Shown here piece by piece: positions 1 to 6,777 of a stretch of 64,000 nt of DNA. The stretch is from Marinobacter sp050379415. Lineage in GTDB: Bacteria > Pseudomonadota > Gammaproteobacteria > Pseudomonadales > Oleiphilaceae. Below the pieces are notes generated by a model, which was not told the origin of the DNA, searched no databases, and was given only the letters and a program-made list of their open reading frames with translations. Position 1 is the first letter of the stretch, and each line of letters begins with the position of its first letter. The stretch lies in assembly GCF_050379415.1 (NCBI RefSeq), contig NZ_JBNRLS010000002.1, forward strand, positions 1 to 64,000. The letters are read 5' to 3'. The translations under genes were made by a program, and so were the position numbers.

Positions 1-35
1 CTGTAGTTGCCCCCGCTAAACCGGACACCACCTCA

Positions 36-845
36 TCAATTTGATGCCAGTTCTGCCCGGTACTCCCAGGGCGATTTCATTTTCAGCCCCTTGTGCGGGT
101 GGCTGCGGTTATAGTCCTCGATCCATTCCGGCAACCTGGCCATCACCGTGGCGGCATCAGGAAGATCGTTCAGGTACACATAGTCCCGCTTGAACGTCTT
201 CACGAAGGCCTCAGCCATGCCATTACTCTGAGGGCTTCTGACTGGTGTGGTACACACCACAAAGCCCAGAGAGGACGCGAAGGCCCGCGTTTCTTTGGCA
301 ATGTAGCAGCTGCCATTATCCGTCAGCCATTCGAGTGGGTGCGGAACACGTTCTGACTGGCCGAAGCGGTATTCCAGGCTTTCCAGCAGTAAATCCTGGA
401 CCATCTCAGCGGTGATGCCGCCGGTGGTCGCCACGTAGCGCATCAGTTCGCGGTCACAGCAGTCCAGGCTGAACGCAACACGCACAACTTCCTTGTTCCA
501 GCAACGGATCTCGAAGCCGTCTGAGCACCAGCGAAGGTCTGGCTTCAAGGTGATGACCTGGCCGTTATGGCAGCGCTCCTGGGGCCGTCCCGTATAACGG
601 GGTAACAACAGTCCATCCTGCTTCATCAGTCGATACACGCGCTTGTGGTTCACTCGCTCGTCGTTTGCTGCCAGCAACCGATTCAGCCGAGCAGTGATCC
701 TTCGATAGCCATTGGCAGCACGGGCATCGCACAGCTCTCGGATAAACGGCAAATGCCGCTCATCGTCCTGCTTGTTATATCTTGGGCTTCTGCCTTTCTG
801 GCGACCATGAAGGCGATCCAGAAGGTTGGAGCGCGATACCTTCAT
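36..845 (-). CDS. IS3-family transposase OrfB (DDE integrase domain)
   Basis: The 269-residue catalytic half of the IS transposase, which cuts and joins the element ends. The N-terminal part has the HTH_21-like segment of IS3 OrfB, with GYRRI near residue 46 and the KRVYRLM motif near 68. The rve integrase fold follows. The DDE triad is readable as D109 (in WCSDGFE), D176 (in WLTDNGS) and E212 (in MAEAFVKT). Wording is close to InsD of IS2. It lies in the -1 frame relative to OrfA and is probably made mainly as an OrfAB fusion by frameshifting at 908-914, the ATG at 845 being a secondary start. No inactivating change is seen. Confidence 0.95.
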   Translation of the reverse strand: MKVSRSNLLDRLHGRQKGRSPRYNKQDDERHLPFIRELCDARAANGYRRITARLNRLLAANDERVNHKRVYRLMKQDGLLLPRYTGRPQERCHNGQVITLKPDLRWCSDGFEIRCWNKEVVRVAFSLDCCDRELMRYVATTGGITAEMVQDLLLESLEYRFGQSERVPHPLEWLTDNGSCYIAKETRAFASSLGFVVCTTPVRSPQSNGMAEAFVKTFKRDYVYLNDLPDAATVMARLPEWIEDYNRSHPHKGLKMKSPWEYRAELASN

Positions 846-862
846 TACCTCCGCAACCCGTT

Positions 863-1249
863 TCAGAGGGTATCGTCCGGTGGCAGCAACGGCATGCGCG
901 AGATCAACTTTTTTGACTGAGCCACCTCCAGGGCTTCCCGGAGTATTTCAGCTTCCATCGTCTTGCGGCCCAACATCCGCTCCAGCTCCCGGACCTTCTT
1001 GTTCAGGGCTTTCATCTCGGATGCACTGACAACCTCATCACCAGATTCAATCGCGGACATGCCACCGTCTTTCATCAGCTTCTTCCAACGGAACAACAGA
1101 CTTGCTGATATACCATGACGTCGTGCGACAAGCGATACCGACATGCCAGGCCGCTCACACTCCGCGACCATGAATGCCTTCTCCTGCGCGGAATACCGGC
1201 GACGACGCTGCACTCCAGTTATGACTTCGATTCTCTCCACCTTGGACAC
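863..1249 (-). CDS. IS3-family transposase OrfA (helix-turn-helix)
   Basis: 128 residues with the HTH_Tnp_1 layout. A basic start leads into RRRYSAQEKAFMV, then a helix-turn-helix with VARRHGISASLLFRWKK (about residues 40-57). A leucine-zipper-like coiled coil follows (about 77-105, containing the ERMLGRKTMEAEIL stretch). In IS2 the homologous InsC binds the terminal inverted repeats and represses the IS promoter. The upstream end lies just inside the right inverted repeat. The 3' end holds an A6G slippery heptamer for making the OrfAB fusion. Confidence 0.94.
   Translation of the reverse strand: MSKVERIEVITGVQRRRRYSAQEKAFMVAECERPGMSVSLVARRHGISASLLFRWKKLMKDGGMSAIESGDEVVSASEMKALNKKVRELERMLGRKTMEAEILREALEVAQSKKLISRMPLLPPDDTL
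908..914 (-). other. Programmed -1 frameshift site (A AAA AAG) of the IS transposase
   Basis: Read on the minus strand the sequence is TCA AAA AAG, so the heptamer A-AAA-AAG sits in the orfA frame near codon 110. Slipping back one base continues as SKKVDLAHAVAATG and runs without a stop into the orfB frame (MKVSRSN). The orfB start coordinate is congruent with a -1 shift relative to orfA. This is the classic IS3-family arrangement. Confidence 0.88.
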
Positions 1250-1320
1250 TCCTTTGCACTAGGTCTATGCCTAGGCCTTTGCTTCTACCAAGGTGTCCGG
1301 TTTAAATGGGGGCTACTACA

Positions 1321-1580
1321 AGGACGAGGAATACCGTGGGCTTCAAAGCTACCTTTTGCAGAAGCCGGATGCCGGGGATCTAATCAAAGGCTCGGGTGGC
1401 GTTCGTAAAGTTCGATGGGCACCAGCGGGTTCGGGAAAGAGCGGTGGTATCAGAGCCATTTACTACTGGAAGAAGTCTGACCACGAGATATGGATGCTCA
1501 CGCTGTACAGTAAATCAGAGCGCGCCAGCATTCCTGGCCATACGCTCAAGCAGATAGCGGAGGCAATCAAAAATGGGTGA
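1321..1580 (+). pseudogene. RelE/HigB-type toxin, 5' end removed by the IS
   Basis: The surviving C-terminal part of a type II toxin of the RelE/HigB superfamily. It reads DEEYRGLQSYLL, then GDLIKGSGGVRKVRW, the basic GSGKSGGIRAIYYW core, and a final LTLYSKSE. Roughly the first 20 residues expected for the family are missing because the IS right end lies at 1320. A GTG at 1293 inside the IS end opens an in-frame fusion of 95 residues, so a hybrid protein is possible but its N-terminus is IS-derived. It overlaps the antitoxin gene by 8 nt, the usual toxin-first arrangement. Family members are mRNA interferases; activity of this remnant is doubtful. Confidence 0.85.
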
Positions 1581-1860
1581 CAGGAATCTTGGGGCAGAAA
1601 TTCTTGATGGCATCAATGAAATCAAGCAGTTCAAGAAGGGCAAATTGGCTCTACGAACCCACGAGCTATCAGAGCCCTCACCGCCTAAAGTGATCAGGCT
1701 GAAGTTGAACATGTCGCAGTCAGCATTTGCCGGTCTTATGGGCGTGAGTGTGCGAACCCTTCAGGATTGGGAACAGGGTCGGCGAGAGCCGCAGGGGCCT
1801 GCGGTTGCGCTTCTGCGCATTGCTGAGCAACACCCGGAAGTTTTCAATCAGCTTCACTGA
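1573..1860 (+). CDS. XRE-family antitoxin (NadS/HigA-like)
   Basis: 95-residue DNA-binding antitoxin. A short N-terminal segment that probably neutralises the toxin is followed by a helix-turn-helix, about residues 44-80: VIRLKLNMSQSAFAGLMG then VSVRTLQDWEQGRREP. This is the COG2944 pattern found in HigA/NadS antitoxins. It starts with the ATG that overlaps the toxin stop. It appears intact although its partner toxin is 5'-truncated, leaving a possibly orphan antitoxin. It ends 10 nt before the attC-like palindrome at 1871, consistent with the TA pair being one integron cassette. Confidence 0.87.
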   Translation: MGDRNLGAEILDGINEIKQFKKGKLALRTHELSEPSPPKVIRLKLNMSQSAFAGLMGVSVRTLQDWEQGRREPQGPAVALLRIAEQHPEVFNQLH

Positions 1861-1870
1861 CCAGAGTGAG

Positions 1871-1948
1871 GTGTAACCAGGCCATGCACTGGATGCCACA
1901 ACCTCCGCTTCGCTGCGGTTTTGCCACCGGTGATGGCGGGCGTTGATA
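1871..1948 (+). other. attC-like recombination site 1
   Basis: Imperfect palindrome with attC architecture. The R'' box is GTGTAAC (1871-1877). The left arm GCCAT-G-CACTGG (from 1881) pairs with CCGGTGATGGC (1927-1937), leaving G1886 unpaired. The inner stem extends through ACAACC/GGTTTT. The R' box is GTTGATA (1942-1948). The conserved AAC/GTT triplets are present, but both R boxes deviate from the RYYYAAC/GTTRRRY consensus. The single unpaired base in the left arm is the hallmark that distinguishes attC from a simple terminator. Confidence 0.72.
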
Positions 1949-2244
1949 TGACTCCCCACGTCCAGAGGCATGCACCAGTCCAGCCCCGTTTTTTCAGAGC
2001 TACTTTCCCGCTGTGTAAGGGCGGGTCAGGACAGACGCTGAGGCCAGTAATCGTCGACGGTTATCATGCTGATATCCGTGGGTTCTCACCACCTTACTCT
2101 TCCGTCGTGAAGAGGGGAGTCATAATGTCTAGGCCATCTGTAAACCTTTGCAAATATCTTTCAAACGGGATGTCGATTAACCGTCGCCATGATCGACTAT
2201 ATGCACACGACATCGAAGCGTGAAATTCTTTGTGGAAGATAATC
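1949..2244 (+). other. Cassette leader without a convincing gene
   Basis: About 300 nt between attC-like site 1 and the YciI-like gene. An open frame of 100 codons crosses it (1921-2223), but it begins inside the attC arm, has no ribosome binding site and has an arbitrary composition. I see no RNA gene. It may hold a promoter for the downstream cassette gene; TTATCATGCTGATA at 2060-2073 is a small palindrome. Confidence 0.5.
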
Positions 2245-2586
2245 ATGGCAAAGTATCTAATTTCATTCCCCAGTGCCGCAATGAATGTACCTGACAGTGA
2301 GTTGGAGGCGGTGGATCGAGACGCTCACGATGTGATACGCAAGGCGAAGGAAGCGGGCGTCTACGTTTTCGGCGGTGGTATTGATGAAACAGTACCTCCC
2401 GTCCTAGTTTCGGAGAATGGCTCAGTTGCTGAAGGGGGCTACCCGTGGGCTCCTCCGCTCAATGGTGGATTCACTGTACTTGAGCTACCTTCAAGTAAGG
2501 AGGCCATCGCATGGGCGGCACGTTTCGCGAAAGCGTGTCGTTGTGATCAGGAGCTTCGGGTATTCGGATTTGATCCGGAATCGTGA
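2245..2586 (+). CDS. YciI/YCII-related protein
   Basis: 113-residue protein of the YCII family (ferredoxin-like alpha/beta barrel, PF03795). It opens MAKYLISFPSAAM and carries the family block EAGVYVFGGGID (about 38-49), then GYPWAPPLNGGFTVLELPS and a closing ACRCDQELRVFGFDP. The biochemical role of this branch is unknown; fused relatives occur with sigma factors or dehydrochlorinase-like enzymes. I chose the ATG at 2245 because homologous wording starts there; a TTG at 2230 would add five residues. It is the only gene of its putative cassette, bounded by attC-like sites at 1871-1948 and 2632-2712. Confidence 0.85.
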   Translation: MAKYLISFPSAAMNVPDSELEAVDRDAHDVIRKAKEAGVYVFGGGIDETVPPVLVSENGSVAEGGYPWAPPLNGGFTVLELPSSKEAIAWAARFAKACRCDQELRVFGFDPES

Positions 2587-2631
2587 GGTCGGAGTGTTGC
2601 TGTACACATCCTGCCAGCTAACATCCAAAAA

Positions 2632-2712
2632 GCCTAACAATGCCAGCGAGAGAGAAAGGGACTTAACCCGCAATTTCCCTCTGGGTTTGCCTCCCTGCTG
2701 GCGGCGTTGGGA
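2632..2712 (+). other. attC-like recombination site 2
   Basis: The R'' box GCCTAAC (2632-2638) matches RYYYAAC. The left arm TGCCAGC-G-AG (2641-2650) pairs with CTGCTGGC (2695-2702), leaving G2648 unpaired. The middle holds partly complementary AAAGGG..AACCC and GGGTTTGCC tracts. The R' box is GTTGGGA (2706-2712), one base off GTTRRRY. Length 81 nt. It begins 45 nt after the YciI-like stop codon and 32 nt before the next gene. Confidence 0.78.
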
Positions 2713-2744
2713 GTCAGGAGCCGATCAAACCAAGCAGGTGAACT

Positions 2745-3134
2745 ATGACTGAAGGCATCGCCATTACGAGGCTGCTTCCAAACATCTGCACTGACAAGAT
2801 GGAAGAGACCCGCGACTTCTATAAGGAGTTGCTGGGTCTGGTCGTTGGATTCGAGCACGAGGGCTGGTATATCCAGATGGCATCGCCTGAAAAGCCGGAA
2901 CTGCAAATCGGTATCATGCGCCTCGACCATGAGTTCACACCCCGGCCTTTCCAGCACCCTGCGCAGGGCGTCATCATATCGGTACAGGTCGAAGATATTG
3001 AGGCGACATACGCTGCAGTGAAGGCCCGCGGTTTCGAGTTGGCACAAGACATATGCGATGAGGAGTTCGGGATGAGGCGATTTATGGTAGCGGACCCGAA
3101 CAGGTTACTTGTCAATATGTTTTCGTTTCCATGA
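2745..3134 (+). CDS. VOC-family (glyoxalase/dioxygenase superfamily) protein
   Basis: 129-residue single-domain protein of the vicinal-oxygen-chelate superfamily. It has two beta-alpha-beta-beta-beta halves: ITRLLPNICTDKMEETRDFYKELLGL (about 6-31), then IISVQVEDIEATYAAVKARGFEL followed by MRRFMVADPNRLLVNMF. Metal ligands of true glyoxalase I are not all evident, so a binding or resistance role (bleomycin-like) or an unidentified enzyme is equally possible. VOC proteins are frequent passengers of integron cassettes. Its stop lies 4 nt before attC-like site 3. Confidence 0.85.
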   Translation: MTEGIAITRLLPNICTDKMEETRDFYKELLGLVVGFEHEGWYIQMASPEKPELQIGIMRLDHEFTPRPFQHPAQGVIISVQVEDIEATYAAVKARGFELAQDICDEEFGMRRFMVADPNRLLVNMFSFP

Positions 3135-3138
3135 GCGC

Positions 3139-3211
3139 GCCCAACAAGGCGCTGCACCCGAGCACTAATCCGCTCGCGCTCCATAGCGGCAGGTGAGCTT
3201 CGGCGTTAAAT
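3139..3211 (+). other. attC-like recombination site 3
   Basis: The best match of the four. R'' is GCCCAAC (3139-3145) and R' is GTTAAAT (3205-3211), both fitting the consensus. The left arm GCT-G-CACC (3151-3158) pairs with GGTGAGC (3192-3198), leaving G3154 unpaired. The site is 73 nt long. The TTA inside its R' box is also the stop codon (read on minus) of the reversed ccdB gene. Confidence 0.85.
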
Positions 3212-3523
3212 GCCGGTGACGGCCATGTCCAGGGCTCCAACAATCCGGTCTCTGAAATGGGATAGAGAGCCAACCGGGTTTTTGAGATGCTTTTCAGAAA
3301 CAGAGGAAATTTGCGGGGTTAACAGTAGAAGTTCTTGGTCCGCAAAGCTGATTTCAGGCGTGACTCCCTGCAAGGCTTCGCCACCAAATGCGGAGCGTTT
3401 CCCCAAAGGGATGACGATGCGAGTTGCCAATTCGCTCAGCAGGCTGCTCTGAATATCGACAAGGTAAGGGTAGTGCGCTTTGCTGGTCTTGCTTGGGTTG
3501 GGGTAAACATCGAACTGTGCCAT
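3206..3523 (-). CDS. ccdB: CcdB-type toxin
   Basis: 105-residue toxin of the CcdB family. F-plasmid CcdB traps DNA gyrase in its cleaved complex. Recognisable from MAQFDVYPNPS at the N-terminus, the central PYLVDIQSSLLSELATRIVIPL, and the C-terminal DRIVGALDMAVTGI that corresponds to the gyrase-contacting end of CcdB. The start is the ATG at 3523, which overlaps the ccdA stop by one base (TGATG), so translation is probably coupled. It runs opposite to the other cassette genes, and its TAA stop lies within the R' box of attC-like site 3. The target, GyrA, is encoded intact in the same window at 18980. Confidence 0.92.
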   Translation of the reverse strand: MAQFDVYPNPSKTSKAHYPYLVDIQSSLLSELATRIVIPLGKRSAFGGEALQGVTPEISFADQELLLLTPQISSVSEKHLKNPVGSLSHFRDRIVGALDMAVTGI

Positions 3524-3768
3524 CAAAATTCCCTGAATTCGTCGCCAAAGCATCCATGTTGTTCGACAAAATCGTTGTAACTTTTTATCGCAGCACGGTT
3601 TTCTTCAACCCATTTTTCTGCTTCGCGTTTGGAGAGCTCTTCTCTCAGCGCTCGCTCCAGGGTAGCAGACAGGTTAATGTTCAGTTCACGGGTCTTACGC
3701 AGAAGATCGCTATTGATTGAGAGGTTCGCGGCTTTTTTCGGTGCGGCTGCGTTGTAGAGTTCGGCCAT
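3523..3768 (-). CDS. ccdA: CcdA-type antitoxin
   Basis: 81-residue antitoxin. The N-terminal part (KKAANLSINSDLLRKTRELN, about 12-31) is a ribbon-helix-helix DNA-binding segment. The C-terminal tail (EKWVEENRAAIKSYNDFVE then FGDEFREF) is the CcdB-binding arm and matches the ERWKAENQ..FIEMNGSFADE pattern of F-plasmid CcdA. I chose the ATG at 3768 because GGAGG lies five bases upstream; an ATG at 3792 would add eight residues. Antitoxin-first order and one-base overlap with ccdB are normal for this family, and CcdA with CcdB usually autoregulates the promoter, here expected in 3769-3834. Confidence 0.92.
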   Translation of the reverse strand: MAELYNAAAPKKAANLSINSDLLRKTRELNINLSATLERALREELSKREAEKWVEENRAAIKSYNDFVEQHGCFGDEFREF

Positions 3769-3834
3769 CGGAGCCTCCAAGTGGCTGTTCAATGCATCAC
3801 CTTAGTTTATGCGCACGGACATGCGCATTCAAGC

Positions 3835-3904
3835 ATTTAACCAATGGCTGTTGTCGGACGCACCTACGCTGGCACTCCGGTGCACCGCAACGCCAAAGCT
3901 ACAT
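3835..3904 (+). other. attC-like recombination site 4, degenerate R' box
   Basis: R'' is ATTTAAC (3835-3841), a consensus match. The arm at 3845-3864 (TGGC-T-GTTG-T-CGG..GCACC) pairs with 3879-3895 (GGTGCACCGCAACGCCA), leaving two unpaired T bases in the left arm. Spacing then predicts R' at 3898-3904, where GCTACAT stands instead of GTTRRRY. The T-to-C change in the GTT triplet suggests this terminal site is damaged or marks the end of the cluster. It lies just upstream of the promoter side of ccdAB. Confidence 0.68.
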
Positions 3905-3959
3905 GGACTCTGTGAGGGTTTGCGCTGGCTTATCTGTTTGTTTCAGACCGGAGAACACC

Positions 3960-4808
3960 ATGTCTTTTCCTCTCGTGACTACCGACTGGCTTCAGGACAA
4001 CCTGGATAACGAACATCTGGTACTGATCGACTCGAGTATGGCCACTGTCGTTGGCAAGGAGCCGATCGTTTATGACCGCCCGGTGTTTATCCCGGGTAGC
4101 TATAAGATCGACCTGGAAGGAACGCTCTGCGATACCGGATCTTCCCAAATCCACGCCTTCCCGACGGAAGAGCAGTTCACAGAGGAAGCGCGCCGGCTGG
4201 GCATTACGCCCGAAAGCCTGGTGGTGCTGTACGACAACCAGGGCATCTACTCGGCACCCCGGGCCTGGTGGATTTTTCGGGCTATGGGTCTCAAAAATGT
4301 GTTTGTTCTGGATGGTGGACTGCCGCAGTGGTTGGCCGAAGGGCGGGACATCGTATCTGCGCCGGTCGCAGAGGCGGCCATGCCTGGCAGCGTGGTGGGC
4401 AAGCTTGACCAGAGCCTGGTTCGGGATTCCGCCTACGTTTTCCAGCATCTGGACGACGAGCGCGTAACGGTCATCGATGCGCGATCACAGGCGCGTTTTC
4501 TGGCACAGGCGCCGGAACCCCGGCCTGGTGTGCGTGGTGGTCACATCCCCAATTCTTTTAACCTGCCGTTTACGGAGGTGCTGGAGGGTTATCGGTTCAA
4601 GCCTGCCAATCAGCTGGCGGCAATGTATGCCCGCCTCGCTCCCTCGCTTCAGGGCGGCAACGGGCACCAATTGGTGTTTTCCTGTGGTTCCGGTATCACC
4701 GCCTGCATCATCTTGCTGGCGGCCGAGCTGGCAGGGTATGGCCAGCTGTCGCTGTACGACGGTTCCTGGGCCGACTGGGGCAGCAATGAGTCACTGCCGG
4801 TGGCGTAG
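3960..4808 (+). CDS. sseA: 3-mercaptopyruvate/thiosulfate sulfurtransferase
   Basis: 282-residue tandem-rhodanese enzyme that moves sulfane sulfur from mercaptopyruvate or thiosulfate to acceptors such as cyanide or thiols. The N-terminal inactive rhodanese domain contains DSSMATVVGKEPIVYDRPVFIPG and the LVVLYDNQGIYSAPRAWW block. The C-terminal domain carries the active loop with Cys242 in FSCGSGITAC. CGSG(V/I)T favours 3-mercaptopyruvate over thiosulfate as donor by family precedent. The ATG at 3960 has GGAG nine bases upstream; the open frame extends to 3717, but that part crosses attC-like site 4. First ordinary chromosomal gene right of the cassette cluster. Confidence 0.93.
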   Translation: MSFPLVTTDWLQDNLDNEHLVLIDSSMATVVGKEPIVYDRPVFIPGSYKIDLEGTLCDTGSSQIHAFPTEEQFTEEARRLGITPESLVVLYDNQGIYSAPRAWWIFRAMGLKNVFVLDGGLPQWLAEGRDIVSAPVAEAAMPGSVVGKLDQSLVRDSAYVFQHLDDERVTVIDARSQARFLAQAPEPRPGVRGGHIPNSFNLPFTEVLEGYRFKPANQLAAMYARLAPSLQGGNGHQLVFSCGSGITACIILLAAELAGYGQLSLYDGSWADWGSNESLPVA

Positions 4809-4830
4809 AGCACCCTCGGCCTCGCTGATT

Positions 4831-5505
4831 TCAGCCGCTGTCTGTACGAAACTGCCAGTCAAAATTGCTCCGCTTCCACATCAACGCGGTTAAACCGAAG
4901 TAAAGGGACATGTATAACGCAAAGTGCCATTCGATAACGTTTTCGGCTTGATCGGCCCAGCTAACGCCCGAGGCTTTGATAACAACGTTGGCGATGCCCA
5001 GGCACCAATAGAGCACCATTAAGATGAACTGCAGGTTCAGGTATCGCCGGATCTGTGTATCCAATTCACCGGCTTTTTGTTGAAGGCTTCGAATGCTGAT
5101 CATTTGAGCCAGAACGGTGAGGGCAAAATAGAGTGTCGTACCGTAGCGGCGAAGGAATCGGTAGAAGTCGCCTTCGGTGCCGAGAAAGTCCACATAGAGG
5201 ATCAGGAAGACAGCGCCGATAGCCCCGAGGATAAAGGTCGCAGGATGCGGCTTCTGCGTGATTTCTTTTAACCAGACGCTTTGTAAGTACCAGAATAAAA
5301 ACAACAAAGCCGCCACAGGCATCATCAAGCCGCGAAACAGAAAGATTGCATTCCCCTCACGAGCCGCACGGCTGATTGACGTACACCCCTCAAAATAAGG
5401 CATGCATTCGTTTGCCACACCTTCCCACAACCCGAATAAGAACGACCCGTGAGCTGCAATGACAGGTATTAAGCAAACACTCCAGGCAATGTGGCGGGGG
5501 TGCAT
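4831..5505 (-). CDS. Frag1/DRAM/Sfk1-like six-helix membrane protein
   Basis: 224 residues with about six hydrophobic helices: residues 7-27, 56-73, 88-107, 122-139, 157-175 and 193-210. A first extracytoplasmic loop contains the cysteines of NECMPYFEGCTSISRAA. Topology, the CTSIS loop and length fit the Frag1/DRAM/Sfk1 family (PF10277), whose bacterial members have no assigned role; the eukaryotic PGAP2 branch acts on GPI lipids. GGAG lies seven bases before the ATG. It converges with sseA (22 nt between stops). Family assignment is by topology and motif memory only. Confidence 0.7.
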   Translation of the reverse strand: MHPRHIAWSVCLIPVIAAHGSFLFGLWEGVANECMPYFEGCTSISRAAREGNAIFLFRGLMMPVAALLFLFWYLQSVWLKEITQKPHPATFILGAIGAVFLILYVDFLGTEGDFYRFLRRYGTTLYFALTVLAQMISIRSLQQKAGELDTQIRRYLNLQFILMVLYWCLGIANVVIKASGVSWADQAENVIEWHFALYMSLYFGLTALMWKRSNFDWQFRTDSG

Positions 5506-5575
5506 CGGAGGCTCCTGAACCTATCCGTTTTCAGTTATCCGAAATTTTATAATAAACACGAGGTGACAACGCCAG

Positions 5576-6532
5576 TCACAGGGATAGCGGCGTCACCCGA
5601 ACCTCTCCACGCAGCCGATCGACCGTTTTCTTGTCGAACAACTCGGTCCCGGGCTGCATCACCGTCGCCGCACTGCAGGCAATTCCTTCGCGTAACGCAT
5701 CCTGGTCCGACGCGCCCTGTGCCAATACTCCTGTCATACCGGCCACCATTGAATCACCCGCTCCGACCGTGGAGATCACAGGAACCTGAGGCGCTTCGCC
5801 TTTCAGGACCTTTGACGGCGTCACTAACAACGCACCCTCCGCACCCAGGGAGACACAGACCCAGCTAACGCCCAGCGTCTGCAATTGGCGGGCTTCCCGA
5901 ACAATTTCCTGCTGATTTTCCAGGCGCCGTCCGACCAGGGTTTCCAGTTCGAAACGGTTAGGTTTGATCAGGAAAGGTCTGGCTCCGATCGCGTGTCGCA
6001 GCAGGTTGTCATGGGAATCGACGACGGCACGCCCCCCGGCCGCCTGGACCCGGCGCACCGCTTCAGCGTAGAGATCCTGCGGCAGGCTCCGTTGTAGCGA
6101 GCCGGTGATTACGCCCAGTCCCTTCCCCCCATGGGTCACGAACCGGTCCAGCAAATGTTGCCATTGTGCGGTGGACACTGCGGGGCCGACACCGCTGACC
6201 TCAAACTGGGCTCCGGTGACACTCTCGAGAATAGTGCCATTGACCCGGGTTTCGCCTTCCACTTCCAGATAACTGGCCTGGTCCAGCTGCGCATCGAGCT
6301 GATGGCGCAGGAAGCGACCGATTTCGCCGGCGACGACACAGAAAGTACAGGCTTGCACCCCAAGGCGTTTGAGACCGCGGCCAACATTGATGCCGTTACC
6401 ACCGGGGTCGTACCGGGAATCCGAGGCATGAACCTTCTGGTCAGCAATCAGCTGAGGGATTTGATAGGTGATATCAACGGCCGGATTCAGGCTTAAAACG
6501 GACACTGGCAGTTGTCTGGATGTATCGGTCAT
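5576..6532 (-). CDS. PfkB-family hexose-phosphate kinase (phosphofructokinase)
   Basis: 318-residue ribokinase-fold kinase. The N-terminal substrate signature is LNPAVDITYQI and DPGGNGINVGRGLKRLG (about 42-58), typical of 1-phosphofructokinase and Pfk-2. KPNRFELETLVG (190-201) lies in the nucleotide region, and the PfkB signature 2 STVGAGDSMVAG (254-265) holds the predicted catalytic base D260. The match to fructose-1-phosphate versus fructose-6-phosphate cannot be decided; no fruA or fruB lies alongside, which argues slightly for PfkB. The start is the ATG at 6532 after GGGAG. It stands alone, divergent from the dehydrogenase at 6778. Confidence 0.9.
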   Translation of the reverse strand: MTDTSRQLPVSVLSLNPAVDITYQIPQLIADQKVHASDSRYDPGGNGINVGRGLKRLGVQACTFCVVAGEIGRFLRHQLDAQLDQASYLEVEGETRVNGTILESVTGAQFEVSGVGPAVSTAQWQHLLDRFVTHGGKGLGVITGSLQRSLPQDLYAEAVRRVQAAGGRAVVDSHDNLLRHAIGARPFLIKPNRFELETLVGRRLENQQEIVREARQLQTLGVSWVCVSLGAEGALLVTPSKVLKGEAPQVPVISTVGAGDSMVAGMTGVLAQGASDQDALREGIACSAATVMQPGTELFDKKTVDRLRGEVRVTPLSL

Positions 6533-6777
6533 CAAGTGCTCCCGTTTGGCGCCCTCGATCCTCCCCTGCGAGGAACTATCCTGTTATGGATATTGGTGCA
6601 TGCCGGTCTAAACATCCAATTCATTATTAAATTGAGAGAATCCGAATGAGCAGGAACGCTCGGGCGCGACCTCCGCCCGCACTCTATACTGAACTACAGT
6701 TCAGAAATGTGAAGCTGTGATAAGGGCCGGGCTCCGGGGGCGTTTCCCGGGCCGGGTGAACAGGCAAAGGAGGTTGC

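Larger units (their letters stand above)
2..1320 (-). mobile_element. IS3-family insertion sequence, IS2 group
   Basis: Complete element of about 1.32 kb with two overlapping-frame transposase genes on the minus strand. Its ends are imperfect inverted repeats: 2-29 begins TGTAGTTGCCCCCGCT, and the complement of 1292-1320 begins TGTAGTAGCCCCCATT. Both continue into AAACCGGACACC, with a one-base length difference. OrfA and OrfB resemble InsC/InsD of IS2. The target duplication cannot be checked because only one base lies left of the element. On the right it abuts the interior of a toxin gene, which it has truncated. Confidence 0.93.

Noticed and set aside
1921..2223. 100-codon frame between the first attC-like site and the YciI gene
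   Set aside because: Begins inside the attC arm, lacks a ribosome binding site and has no recognisable segment.
3717..3959. N-terminal extension of the sulfurtransferase frame
   Set aside because: It overlaps ccdA and attC-like site 4. Rhodanese homology and the ribosome site begin at 3960.
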